From assembly GCA_003427395.1 (NCBI GenBank), contig BFEA01000132.1:1226370-1262898 (forward strand): 36,529 nucleotides of DNA, in the 5' to 3' direction. A program made the position numbers and the translations under genes. The notes below the pieces were generated by a model. It did no database searches. It worked only from the letters and a program-made list of their open reading frames with translations, and was not told the origin of the DNA. Positions 1 through 8,417 of this stretch are shown piece by piece. This stretch comes from Chara braunii. Its lineage: Eukaryota > Streptophyta > Charophyceae > Charales > Characeae. How positions within the stretch are numbered: position 1 is the stretch's first letter; every line of letters begins with the position of its first letter.

Positions 1-495
1 GGTCCAACACTGTCCAAAATGGCAAAATGGTTAATAATCCTTAATATCAATTTGGCAAGGTTGGGGCCAGGGTAGGCTAAATATAATATGGCATGATCAT
101 GGCGAGTGTTTGATGCATGTTGCATTTCATGGTTCTGTCTATTAGGTTCTTGTGTGTCAAATGGTTTGCCAAACAGCTCACACATGGGTTGCCTGTGGCC
201 TCTACCTGTTTTCATCCACTTCTGTAGAGTGGACCAGCCACTCTGATTATTCTACCGAAGCACGATGGTGCGGGGTCCCTTAGGGGCAGGCGCCGTTGAG
301 CTATGTCTTCATCTTTGTTGCTGTGTATAAATGACAAATCTGGCAATGGCAAGTAGATGCTAAAGTGTAACTGCTGATAGTTGGCATCAGAGTTCATAAT
401 CCATGCATAGACAAACCTCAGTGGGACGTGCTCATTAGATACTAGCCACATACAACGTGACGAGCACGAACGAAGGAAGTGCTGGCGAGCCTCTG
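1..495. other. no gene recognised
   Basis: I see no supported gene here. A 100-codon minus-strand open frame (212-514) has no recognisable motif. It runs into the PLE-derived repeat at its 5' end, so it is probably fortuitous. Confidence 0.4.
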
Positions 496-655
496 CCTTG
501 TCCGTGAGAGGCACAGTAAAGGGGGAGTTAAAAGAAGAATGATAAAAATGAGTGGTTTCGGTGTGCTCTTCATGTTTGTCTTCTGTACCTTTTATTGTCC
601 GTTTCGCGAAGTGTGCCCTTTTAGTTCATAGATATGTGACAATATATACATACAT
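496..655 (+). mobile_element. solo 3' tip of the Penelope-like element
   Basis: This stretch matches the 3' end of the PLE copies elsewhere in the window. It shows the words GTGAGAGGCA, GGGGGAGTTAAAAGAAGAAT, CTTCATGTTTGTCT, GTTTCGC and the terminal word TATGTGACAATATATA. The same succession recurs at 8586-8755, 19440-19597 and 29890-31488. No coding part of the element is attached, so this is an extremely 5'-truncated insertion or a remnant. Confidence 0.75.
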
Positions 656-689
656 ATACAGGGTTGCATACCTGCCAACTGCCGACCCC

Positions 690-1056
690 GACCGCCGACC
701 GTAGGGCATCCCCTTGACTGGTCGGCGTCTCTCTCTCTCCCTCTCTCTTGGTCTCTTTCAAGGGGCGCCGACAGTCGGGGTATACAACAGTATGAAGGTC
801 AAACCTTTACTGCATCGCACTCCATCTCGACCGTCGGGGCATCTCTGGCGCTTTGAAGGGGCGCCGACTGTCGGGGTATACAACAGTACGATTTTTTTTT
901 TTATTATTATTTTTTAAATTTTTTTGGCTAGGTGCTGACCCCTGACCGGTAGGTGCCGACCACCGGACCGGTCAGCACCCCTTGACTGGTTGGCATCTCT
1001 CTGTCTCGTTCAAAGGGCGCCGACAGTCGAGGTATTAAACAGTATCAAGATCATAC
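690..1056 (+). repeat. three direct repeats with a GGCGCCGACAGTCGGGG core
   Basis: A unit of about 36-45 bp appears near 756, 851 and 1008. Each runs TTCAAGGGGCGCCGACAGTC followed by GGGGTATACAACAGTA with small changes. The units are separated by CT-rich and T-rich spacers and by words of the type ACCGGTC and GCCGACC. Part of the first unit's downstream flank (CAACAGTATGAAGGTCAAAC) recurs at 25131-25166, so it belongs to a dispersed repeat. No coding function is apparent. Confidence 0.6.
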
Positions 1057-1334
1057 CGTTATACACCATACTTGCGGTGCATGTGTGCAGTGCGCTGATC
1101 GCTGATGTGCAAAAAAAAAGCGGTCATGATATGTGTATACACGTGCACGCGAGAGAGAGAGAGAGAGGGCAAGCAAAGAGTTCTTTGAAGTTCTTTCACA
1201 TTATTGAATGATTATTCAGAGTACCCCTGTCCATATTCCGAAAGCCCCCCCCCTTAACTAGCAAGGTTTCCCTCGCCAAGAAAGAGGTAGACGTAGAACT
1301 CATAAGTTGGTAGCAGCAGCCCCAACTATATATG

Positions 1335-1383
1335 CTGCAGCTTCGAATTCAGGTCCGTGTTTCAGCAGTTATGGGTTGCTTAA
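1335..1383 (-). repeat. tRNA-like half-SINE fragment
   Basis: On the minus strand the words AACCCATAACTGCTGAAACA and GGACCTGAATTCGAAG resemble the 3' half of a tRNA-derived SINE head with a B-box-like TTCGAA. The same succession occurs on the plus strand at 1590-1640 and, more completely, at 10901-10960. It is too short and degenerate to be a tRNA gene. Confidence 0.35.
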
Positions 1384-1589
1384 CTTCCTAACTCAGCACG
1401 TAATTTCCAGGTCTTCACTCCACTACTCACCAAATGTGCATGAATCTTCTGCTAGAACATGGAACCATACGCCGCCATACGTCTTTTCTTTTGTGCAAGT
1501 CGTGACTGGTGGAGTGAGGCCCTTAGGGGCACTGCACGTAAGAAAAGGAAAAACAAAAAGAAAGAGAGAGCTACAGTAGTATTAGTCGC

Positions 1590-1640
1590 GAGCTAGTAAC
1601 CCACAACTTCCGGAACACAGACCTGAATTCGAATCCAGAC
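1590..1640 (+). repeat. tRNA-like half-SINE fragment
   Basis: The words GGAACACAGACCTGAATTCG and AATCCAGAC match the B-box half of the SINE-like sequence at 10901-10960. The A-box half is eroded. With the minus-strand relative at 1335-1383 it forms an imperfect inverted pair about 250 bp apart. Confidence 0.4.
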
Positions 1641-1659
1641 TATATATTGATGGCCTGCT

Positions 1660-2240
1660 CGTGTCCTAGCTGCAATTTGATGAATGTCTCTCCAAAGAAA
1701 TGGGATCCTTACTTTTCTCCTCTGGGGCCCCTTTGGAAAAGAGACTGGATCCAATGAGGAGTATGATGTGGCCCCAAATTCTTTCTTTCTGTGCATTTGC
1801 AATTTTCAGAAGGGTGGGATTTGTTTTGCTCCCACTGCCTTTCTTATTTTTTTGTTTCCGCACTTGCGCCGCAGCACATGCACACGCATATTTGCGCGTG
1901 CTCTATGCGCCGCACGTGCCCAACTCGCCCGCACGTGATGCGCCGCATGTATGTTATATACTGTTTGACGTAAACCGTTAGGCAGATACGGAGAAGAGGA
2001 CAACAAACGAGGGGCTGTGACAAACTGTTTTGTTGAAGTTTCACCGACTCATCAGGAGGCTGAACCCTCGACAGTCTGCAGAATTCCCTAACTGATTACA
2101 GTATAAGTGATAATCCACCTTAACCCCGGGTGTGGTTAAGCATCAACGACTGCCCGACAACTGACACCCTGAGGTGGGCACCAACCACTGCCCTCAAGGT
2201 ACCTATGACGAAAATCAAAGCAGACTATCACTCACCCACT
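1660..2240. other. no gene recognised
   Basis: Several overlapping open frames of 60-93 codons occur on both strands. None shows a family motif and they conflict with one another, so I call none of them. Confidence 0.4.
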
Positions 2241-2523
2241 ATATATATTGTCACAAAACTATTGACTGAGCGTAAGCACGTTAAGTAGAAGAAGAAATAA
2301 GATGAGCGAAGAAAAGAAAAATGAAAGGACAGAGGCAAAGAGACAGACAAACCACAATGACACAAAACAGTGTCCTCTTATTCTTTGTTTCACAGTATTA
2401 TTATTTCTTTCAGTGTTTTACAAAAAAAAATTACACTGAATCAAAGGATAAAAATAAAAAACAAAGACGCATTAAAATCATTCAGTTTCTCAGTCTTCTT
2501 AACGCCTCCTCCACTATGCCTAG

Positions 2524-2606
2524 CGTACAAGGCTCGCCACGTTGATAAGTTGAGCGCGAGCTGCCCCCATCCCCGTATGCCATAACAGCCCACTTGCACG
2601 CTATGG
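2524..2606 (-). other. strongly conserved 3' UTR block of the PLE (copy A)
   Basis: About 83 bp containing GCAAGTGGGCTGTTATGGCA, GGGGATGGGGGCAGCTCGCG and GGCGAGCCTTGTACG. It is nearly identical to 19367-19446 (copy B) and 23866-23945 (copy C), although the encoded proteins of copy A are much more diverged. GCTCGC and GCGAGC can pair as a stem. A pyrimidine tract ending in an AG lies just upstream in all three copies. A structured RNA signal or a splice-acceptor-associated block are possible; the function is not known. Confidence 0.6.
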
Positions 2607-2711
2607 GAAAGAGGCAGAGTGAAGGAAGAGGTGTTAAACACAAGGACGAGAGGAGCAGAAAAGGAAAACCGATAGGCAGGGGGAGAAAAAATAAAAAAAG
2701 TGACCCAAACG

Positions 2712-3007
2712 TCTTCTTTCTTTCACAGTTTTGCAGTTTTGGTGAAGAGTCTACCACGTTCGCTTTTCAGCGCACCTGCAATTCCTTCTTCATTTTTCAT
2801 CTTCATTTTCACCCTTCGGACTTTTCTTTTGAGGGTGTTAGGGTGCAGGGTACAAACAAAGTAAGATGACACAAACTTATGTTCTTCTTTTACTGCATTC
2901 TTCACAGTTTTGCAGNTTTAGTGAAGGGTTCCCCACCTTTGCACATTCTTGTACACTCTTTTCAGCGCACCTGCACATTTTTGTCAGGGTGCAAGGTACG
3001 TCTAAGT
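2712..3007 (-). repeat. diverged tandem duplication in the 3' UTR of copy A
   Basis: The words CACAGTTTTGCAG, GTGAAG and CTTTTCAGCGCACCTGCA occur twice (about 2724-2785 and 2902-2980), in the same order with differing spacers. The region lies between the RING stop codon and the conserved 3' block. One undetermined base is present at 2916. Confidence 0.5.
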
Positions 3008-3424
3008 AAGACCCTCACGACAGATAGGACAACTGTCTTAAGGATGTGGGCGATGGTAGCAGCCCTCCCGCTGATCTACAGGACGAAAACCATTCAGGTA
3101 AGCAACTCCGTCACAGCAGGAGCCAGGGCGGCTAGCATTGACCATACCTCTTAAGCATTCACGACATAGGGCATGTCGGTTGCAGGCCATGATGATTGTG
3201 GGGCGTTCACCATCATGGTTAAGTGCACATTCGCTAGAGCGTCCGCAGACACAGATGGGACATATTGCATCTGTATGTACAAGATGTTCACAATCTGGAT
3301 ACAGATGGCATCCCTGGCGACAGCGGGCCCGAAAAATTATACGGTTGTAATGATGTCGACAAAGTCGATGCTTTCCACAACCAAGTGTAACTGTGTCAGT
3401 GATCTCACAAAGAAGGAGGTCACA
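3002..3424 (-). pseudogene. tandem RING-like zinc-binding domains, copy A
   Basis: The minus-strand frame begins CDLLLC and continues with a C-x2-H-x2-C-x2-H cluster (CGKHRLCRHH) and a CPIC pair. This is the spacing logic of a RING finger with a long second loop. A second set follows: ACNRHALCREC (C-x2-H-x2-C-x2-C), then CPIC after an in-frame TAA at 3038-3040. The reading ends REGLT and a TAG at 3002-3004. Known RING domains bind two zinc ions and often recruit E2 enzymes; E3 activity here is inference. The domains lie C-terminal to the Josephin-like domain but are shifted by one frame against it. The intact equivalent in copy B (18922-19221) supports the assignment. Confidence 0.6.
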
Positions 3425-3454
3425 AGGTGTTAGTGCAGCATGTGGGGCAATGAA

Positions 3455-3700
3455 GACTAAAGCAGGCACGGTGACAAACATGGAGGTAGACACGGAGACA
3501 GACACAAAAACGGGCATGGAGACAGGTGTGGAGGCAGGCACAGAGACAGGTGCAGAGGCGGGGACGAAAGTACACGTGGTACCCATAGAGTCAGTAATCT
3601 GGAAGGAGACGGACACAGAAACAGGCACAGAGACAGGTACGGAGGCAGGCACAGAGATAGGCGTAGAGGCGGGCATGGAAGTACACGAGGTACCCATAGG
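3455..3700 (-). repeat. coding minisatellite (Val-Ser-Val-Pro repeats) in copy A
   Basis: The plus strand shows imperfect repeats of GGCACAGAGACAGGTG type with an 18-bp to 24-bp rhythm. On the coding (minus) strand they read as VSVPASVPVSVP-like stretches between the Josephin-like domain and the RING pair. The two blocks are separated by a duplicated segment giving DPMGTSCTSMPAS and DSMGTTCTFVPAS. Copies B and C lack this expansion, so it arose in the copy A lineage. Confidence 0.65.
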
Positions 3701-3737
3701 GTCAATGACCTGGAACAGTTGCAGGTTAGGGTAATTA

Positions 3738-4124
3738 CGCACGACAAATGGCAGTAATAGTTTGCACCATAGCACCGCCATTCCATAATTCCCAAGAACG
3801 AGAGGCAAGGGCAAAAGCGGTGTAGTGGCCAGGAGCATGTAGAATATAGGCACAAACCTGCGAACAGTAGTCCGGGTCGCCACCCGAAGAGGCACGCTGC
3901 ATGTCAAGCCGGCGCCTTATCAAACCAGTCTCCAAAACAGAGACATTGAATCCCCCATGTTGAGTGTAATTACTATCCTGTGAGGGATGCAGAGTCGGGT
4001 TATCGCCATATAACTCGCGTTCCTGAGCATCAAGATCGGAAGCAATGGCCAAGAAATCAGAGTGAGTATATGGTTCCCGATGATAGGCTTGCAGGCAGAT
4101 GTTAGTAGCAGCGAGGCCACACAG
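3738..4124 (-). pseudogene. Josephin-like cysteine protease domain, copy A
   Basis: The 129-residue frame starts LCGLAATN and continues with SDFLAIASDLDAQEREL, GGFNVSVLETGLIRRRL, CAYILHAPGHYTAFA and SWELWNGGAMV. This matches the order of motifs in the ataxin-3/Josephin deubiquitinase family: catalytic Cys helix, AxxLDxxER helix, GxFxxxVL, HxF/Y strand, and WxxxN. Candidate triad: Cys codon 4119-4121, His codon 3825-3827, Asn codon 3780-3782. Cys to His is 98 residues and His to Asn is 15; human ataxin-3 has 105 and 15. The frame then shifts before the RING pair. Josephin proteins cleave ubiquitin chains; activity here is inferred. Another papain-like fold cannot be excluded by eye. Confidence 0.6.
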
Positions 4125-4901
4125 ATTCGGTGGAGGCCGGTCAGGCGGGTTTTCTACAGAATCTCCTACAGTCCCCTTGCCAAGTTCATCCTCGGATGGC
4201 CCCTCGCCATCATCCCTCCTGTTTTGTGTTTGCCGCGTTGTAGAAAGGTCTGCAGTCGAAGAGCGTTGCAGGCGTGGTAAGGATGCTTGGGGCGGCAAAA
4301 GACGAGGACGGGATGTTGGGGAGGGCCGTGGTGGGGAGAATGAACGGGTTCTTCTTCGTCCAAGAACAGAGATGGAGGAAAGGGGAGTAAGCTGAGGTTG
4401 GGAAGTAGGTCGAAGTCGGCGTATAGGACGGCGAAGTAGGCTTTCTGCAGGGGTAGAACATGATGACGGAGTCTGTGTGGACGAAGTGGTTTGTGGATTA
4501 GGAAGAGGGGTAACGGATGGAGACAAAACCAGGGGAGGTAGGAGTGGTGAAGACAGGGGTGGTAGAGTTGTCGGAAGGTGGGTAACAGACGACGCTAAAA
4601 CCAGGGGAAATATAGGCGGTGAAGATGGGGGGGATGAAGTCAGGGGTGGTGAAGTGGCTGAGGCAGAGACAGGGGGGGCAGTCGTAGGTGAGACCCGAAG
4701 AGGGGACTCTGCAGGTGGTAATGCAAGCATGGCCACGAATGCCATGGAGGAACGCACCGAGACCAAGGGCAGCAAAGCAGCTGCAGTGGTCACAGATGCC
4801 ATGGAGGAACACACCGAGACCAAGGGCGACACAACAGCTATGGTGGCCACGGATGCCATGGAGGAACACACCGAGACCAAGGGCGACACAGCAGCTGCGG
4901 G
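4125..4901 (-). pseudogene. disordered Ser/Thr/Pro-rich linker of the PLE polyprotein, copy A
   Basis: A long low-complexity segment between RT thumb and Josephin-like domain, rich in Ser, Pro, Thr and Ala. Inside it the short motif TPLSSISVLGRRRTRSFSPP also occurs in copy B as TPLSSLSVLGRRRLRSSSPP, although the surroundings do not align. It looks like a conserved short linear or nuclear localisation motif. An acidic patch (DDGEGPSEDELGKG) precedes the Josephin-like domain. The stop TGA at 4902-4904 interrupts the same frame upstream. Confidence 0.6.
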
Positions 4902-4904
4902 TCA
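4741..4904 (-). repeat. 57-bp tandem repeat, about three units, in the linker of copy A
   Basis: Units begin at 4741, 4798 and 4855 with GCCATGGAGGAAC on the plus strand, giving an exact 57-bp (19-codon) period. In the element's frame each unit encodes an LVSVCSSMASV-like segment. The period keeps the reading frame, so the expansion could occur without breaking the polyprotein. Confidence 0.85.
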
Positions 4905-5510
4905 AGTTGCTCCCGTGGAATCAATCGTAGAAGTAACCAAGGCCGACGAGGAAGAGGCTACGAACCGAAAAGGGGCAGCCAGGGTCACAAACGGCATGGA
5001 AGGGGTTACTAAGACTGATGAGGACGCAAGTGCGGTAGACGCAGGTAATGAAGAAGAGGCTGTGATAGGTGTGACAGGCGCCGATAATGAAGAAGGGGTT
5101 GTGACAGGCGTAGTCCGAGGACAGTGTGTGGATACCCGAGAAAGCGGGTGATGAATAGACCATCGAAGCATGTTGCGGAACCTACTGGAGAGGCGAGTCA
5201 CGTGCGCAGGGTACCTGTGTTGACGTTTACAAATATAGGAAGTCCATCCTTTCGCAAGCGTTGTTGGAGAGTGCCCACGAAAAAGCATGCGGCGTGTGAG
5301 CATCGCTGCTGCAGTTTTGAAATCATACCAGTTGTTGGAGACATACTCAAACCTAGTAAGCTGGCCTGTAAACACTCCCGCCGGCTGGTGTGCAAGGACG
5401 TTAGACGTAGCACTAGGATAACGAATAACAGGGAAATTACTTTCAGCTGCTTTGTCAAAGACACTCATACGCAGGGATCCCCATGAGGCGTTGTGGTCTC
5501 CTTCCATTCG
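4902..5510 (-). pseudogene. PLE reverse transcriptase thumb region, copy A
   Basis: The frame reads LRMSVFDKAAESNFPVIRYP, then HQPAGVFTGQLTRFE, NNWYDFKTAAAMLTRRML, RGHSPTTLAKGW and HVTRLSSRFRNMLRW. It aligns residue by residue with copies B (8981-9300) and C (21195-21560). The HQPAGVFTGQLTRFE block is the best-conserved stretch of the thumb. A frameshift separates it from the palm near 5490-5545, and a TGA at 4902-4904 ends the frame. In copies B and C the equivalent sequence continues into the linker, so this stop is a lesion. Confidence 0.75.
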
Positions 5511-5769
5511 AGGCAAGAGTGTTCTGACGGTGGTGGCAGATGTCCCCATGAGAGAACATCATCGATCAAGCGGTATGTGAGCGCATACCGTTGAGCTGCT
5601 CGAAGAGCACACTGCTGGAGGTCATCAACAAATTGAGCCTCGTCCCAATACAGCGTCAAATTAGCTATCTCCGGACCAGAATTAGTCCCCATCGGGATGC
5701 CAATCAGTTGATGTCGCAAGGTGCCGTTCGTTGCATAAAGATACGTGTTTGTGACAATGAAATGGAGAT
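5465..5769 (-). pseudogene. PLE reverse transcriptase palm, C-terminal part, copy A
   Basis: The minus-strand frame reads IVTNTYLY, LRHQLIGIPMGTNSGPEIA, LTLYWDEAQFVDDL and YRLIDDVLSWG. GIPMGTN..P is the RT block strongly diagnostic of Penelope-like elements. IDD supplies the two catalytic aspartates of motif C. The residue normally Tyr in YxDD is Leu here (LIDD), as in copies B and C. The upstream half of the RT is absent because the copy is truncated at about 5769. Confidence 0.85.
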
Positions 5770-5850
5770 GTATTTTTGTTTTCTTCGCTCATCTTATTTC
5801 TTCTTCTACTTCACGTGCTTACGCTCTTAGTCAATAGTTTTGTGACAATA
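5770..5850 (+). mobile_element. inverted PLE 3' tip abutting copy A
   Basis: The plus strand reads TTCTTCGCTCATCTTATTTC, TTCTTCTACTTCACGTGCTT, GTCAATAGTTTTGTGACAAT and ATATATG. This is nearly identical to the minus strand of 2320-2241, the 3' tip of copy A. It therefore lies head-on against the truncated 5' end of copy A and makes an inverted repeat flanking 2241-5850. Head-to-head partial copies are known for Penelope elements. Confidence 0.8.
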
Positions 5851-6023
5851 TATATGCCGACGTTGCTAGCTCTCTGCGTTTGCAGATTGAACAGCGAGTG
5901 TCGGGCGTGTACAACGAGGCGATTCTTCAATTGAATCTTCGATTGATGTCTTTCATTGATGTATGGATTGCGTATTGTCAATCTGCGTTCTGCATTCTAC
6001 CCCCTGTTCTCTCATTGCTTCCA

Positions 6024-6185
6024 GAATCCTTTCAAGGGTTGTGTTTCATTCGGCGGGCTCTCTGATAACCTGATACTTTTTTATTATTTTCTTTATGCTT
6101 GAACAATACTAGCCTTGTTAGGTGTTTGATCAGGTACATTGCTTGGTGCTACGGTTTTGTTATTGTATAAGGTATTGCACACATA
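6024..6185 (+). repeat. 162-bp direct repeat, left copy (PLE leader)
   Basis: The sequence from GAATCCTTTCAAGGGTTGTG to ATAAGGTATTGCACACAT is repeated at 8418-8579 with only scattered differences. Both copies contain TTTCATTCGGCGGGCTCTCT and TGCTTGAACAATACTAGCC. It lies upstream of the GIY-YIG frame, so it is probably 5' UTR or pseudo-LTR sequence. Confidence 0.85.
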
Positions 6186-6496
6186 AGGACTATGTTGGCG
6201 GTCACCACAAGGACACAGGTTGTAACCCTTTTCCCGTGTAGTGGGTATAGTTACGGCCCAACTAAGGTTCGCCAAACCCGGGTGGCATCCCCCATGCCCA
6301 TCTCACCTCTTCGTATCTGGCACTCTTTCGTGTAATCCTCACACATTAATAAAGCCTACAGGTTGGCTTGCTTTTGCTGAACTGACACTGTTGGTCTGTC
6401 GGTGCAAGGTTGTGAGCACTAGGATCGCATTGGATCACACTGGGTCACGGCACACTCACCGGGGGATGCAGAGTCATACATGAACCAACATTATGT

Positions 6497-7395
6497 TTGC
6501 TCACTGCTAATGGTGAATACCATACGAACAGGACAGCGGCAGGATCAGTTCCCGAACTGGCCGTCGGGCCTAAAACCTTGCCTTTTTGTGCACCTCTTCG
6601 TCTCTTCTCTTACCAAAAAATGGGAATTTTCAAAAAAATAAATGTTACTTTTAAACAAATGAATTCAACACAAATGATTAATCAGGGGATTCTCGGGAAA
6701 TTTCCTACTACTGGCATGGTAGGCGTAGTTCCAAGCAACATAGGTCAGGGAATCCTTGGTAGATTTCCTGTTGACACTACATTAGACACGGTGGATCAGG
6801 GAATTCTTGGGAGATTTCATGTCGACACTACTTTAGGTATAGTTTCTCATAATAATCATCAACTCTTCTCTGCTTTTTCTTCCCAACCTCATTTGCATGG
6901 CGATTCCACACATCGCGTTGATTGGATTCGGCACCTTCGCTGGAATACTGACCTCTACTCTGCAGGCATATGGTGCAAGAGGCAGTTGCAACAACTTAAC
7001 ACGACGATTCAAACAGAGCGTTTCGAATTGCAGTTGAGAGGCATTGATCAGCAAGCACTGCAATCAGGTATGGACCCTCTCTTTGTTCGGGGGGTGATCT
7101 ATGTCATCGTTCATATCCCCTCTGGGCGTCTTTACATAGGTCAGACTATGCACTCCTCGCATCAACGTTTGCAGGAACATTGGCATGTTCGCCGTTCTGC
7201 TGCGGAGTTTCGGCGTCGCCGGCTCTACAGTGTCATGTCTTATCAAAACCCCTTCACTTTTGCAGTCTGGCCCTTGGAACGTATTGACCCGGCCCTTTAC
7301 CATACATCGCAAGGTCTTGTTGACCGTAACCTTTTTCGACGGGCTGCTACGACACGGGAAGCCTATTGGGTACGCCGGTTGCGGACTCTTCATCA
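6497..7395 (+). pseudogene. GIY-YIG endonuclease domain with N-terminal QGILGRF repeats, copy D
   Basis: The frame opens with about 60 unassigned residues, then three QGILGRF repeats (about residues 60-110). The GIY-YIG core follows: GVIYVIVHIPSGRLYIGQT (VIY at 7094-7102, YIG at 7133-7141), then HQRLQEHWH with the family Arg, and TREAYWVRRL with the catalytic-type Glu (codon 7358-7360). Family nucleases cut one DNA strand to prime reverse transcription. The true frame shifts near 7392: the +1 frame gives AGLNAVLP, whose GLN is the usual end of this domain. The start codon is uncertain; I kept the first Met of the open frame. Confidence 0.75.
6680..6823 (+). repeat. three coding repeats, QGILG(K/R)F
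   Basis: The blocks CAGGGGATTCTCGGGAAATT, CAGGGAATCCTTGGTAGATT and CAGGGAATTCTTGGGAGATT begin near 6683, 6746 and 6797. They encode NQGILGKFP, GQGILGRFP and DQGILGRFH, and the last two are followed by VDTTL. I do not recognise this motif from GIY-YIG proteins. Confidence 0.75.
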
Positions 7396-8417
7396 GCTGG
7401 TCTCAACGCTGTCCTGCCGCTTGCTAGCCTGCCTGCAAGAAGACGACAATGTCGTCCTCATTGGTGGACACAGACAGGCCCTCGTCCGTCAGACCATCAA
7501 CAGCCCCGACATATTGATTTGCGTCCAGGCCCCGACTTTCAAATACGGTCCGCATTGCACAATCTTCTTTCATAGGCTGTTGTTGGCAATTCGCAACAGG
7601 TGGAATCTGTCATCCAGCAAGCAACGTCAATTTGGCGTGCCCGCTTGCTGCAGTGGTTGAGCAATGATATCTCCAATGCAGATATGATTGCGCATATCCG
7701 TCAGCTTGAATGCCTGATTCAGAAGTATCAACATGTCTGTCAGCGATACACAGATCAGTCTCGAGATGCCTTCCTTGATCATATTAAAGTTGTGCACATG
7801 CATGAGGTGTCTCAAGTAACGGGGCTGCGACAAGCCCTGCATGCACCCCGGGTGTCGCAGCACACCTGCGTATTTGTGATAAGTTGTTGCCGCCAACTCG
7901 CGTCTGATTCTCTAATTTCACGGAAGTTGCGCTCAGCGTCACACCTGGGATCTCCCTGCCTGACCCCGCAGACTGTCAATGTCGGAAAGTGTTTCCTGAC
8001 TGCTCACACTTAGTCGACGGTCATGTTGTTACAGCCGAATGCGACATCATTCCTGATGATCGCCTCCGCGACTTGTTCCATGAAGGCTCGAAGTATCGTC
8101 TTAATGGACAAATCGTTGATGTGCTTTAGGCTGTTAGAGTCAGCCTTGACGAGTATATTGCTAAATACTTTAGGTCGGTCTCTGAGCAGCTTCGGTCGGC
8201 CGCTCTGAACAAATTGCAGCAGTGACGTTCAACCGTTCTCACACGTTGCCAAAGCAACATCTCATCCCCCCACACTACCACACGACAACCGCACTCCCTT
8301 CACTCGGTGCAGAGGGCTTTGAGACACCTTCAACAACACCTTGCTATTGTTCTTGTCGACAAGACCTCACATAACTTGGCAATCTGTTGTAAAAATTGGT
8401 ACCTGTCTCATCTTTCT
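7396..8417 (+). pseudogene. PLE region between nuclease and RT, plus RT N-terminal part, copy D
   Basis: After the frameshift the frame continues (stop near 7573) and reads VESVIQQATSIWRARLLQWL and IRQLECLIQKYQHVCQRYTD, which looks helical. From about 7915 another frame reads SNFTEVALSVTPG, DCQCRKVFPDCSHLVDGHVV, IIPDDRLRDLFHEGSKYRLN, then a stop where copy C has a Gln codon. ALRHLQQHLAIVLVDKTSHN and NWYLSH align with copy C. The C-x-C-x6-C spacing (DCQC...DC) is conserved in copy C and may be a zinc ligand set. The copy breaks off at 8417. Confidence 0.65.

Larger units (their letters stand above)
2241..5769 (-). mobile_element. Penelope-like retroelement, copy A (5'-truncated)
   Basis: Read on the minus strand, from high to low coordinate, the copy contains the last part of the RT palm, thumb, low-complexity linker, Josephin-like domain, two RING-like domains, a 3' UTR and the PLE 3' tip. 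The 5' end stops inside the RT palm just upstream of GIPMGTN, so the GIY-YIG and RT N-terminal parts are missing. Frame changes and at least two stop codons break the frame. By eye its protein is clearly more diverged from copies B and C than those are from each other, so it seems to be a separate subfamily. At its truncated end it meets an inverted PLE 3' tip (5770-5850), so about 80 bp of inverted repeat flanks the whole copy. Confidence 0.8.

Noticed and set aside
1290-1300. CATAAGTTGG near 1290, similar to the loop of the hairpin array.
   Set aside because: A single occurrence with poorly complementary arms and no neighbouring units.
2005-2060. Minus-strand words CTGATGAG and GAAAC resembling a hammerhead ribozyme core, of interest because some PLEs carry such ribozymes.
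   Set aside because: Stem I cannot form: the bases before CTGATGA do not pair with those after any possible cleavage triplet. Stem II is only one wobble pair. The site also lies outside the PLE sequence.
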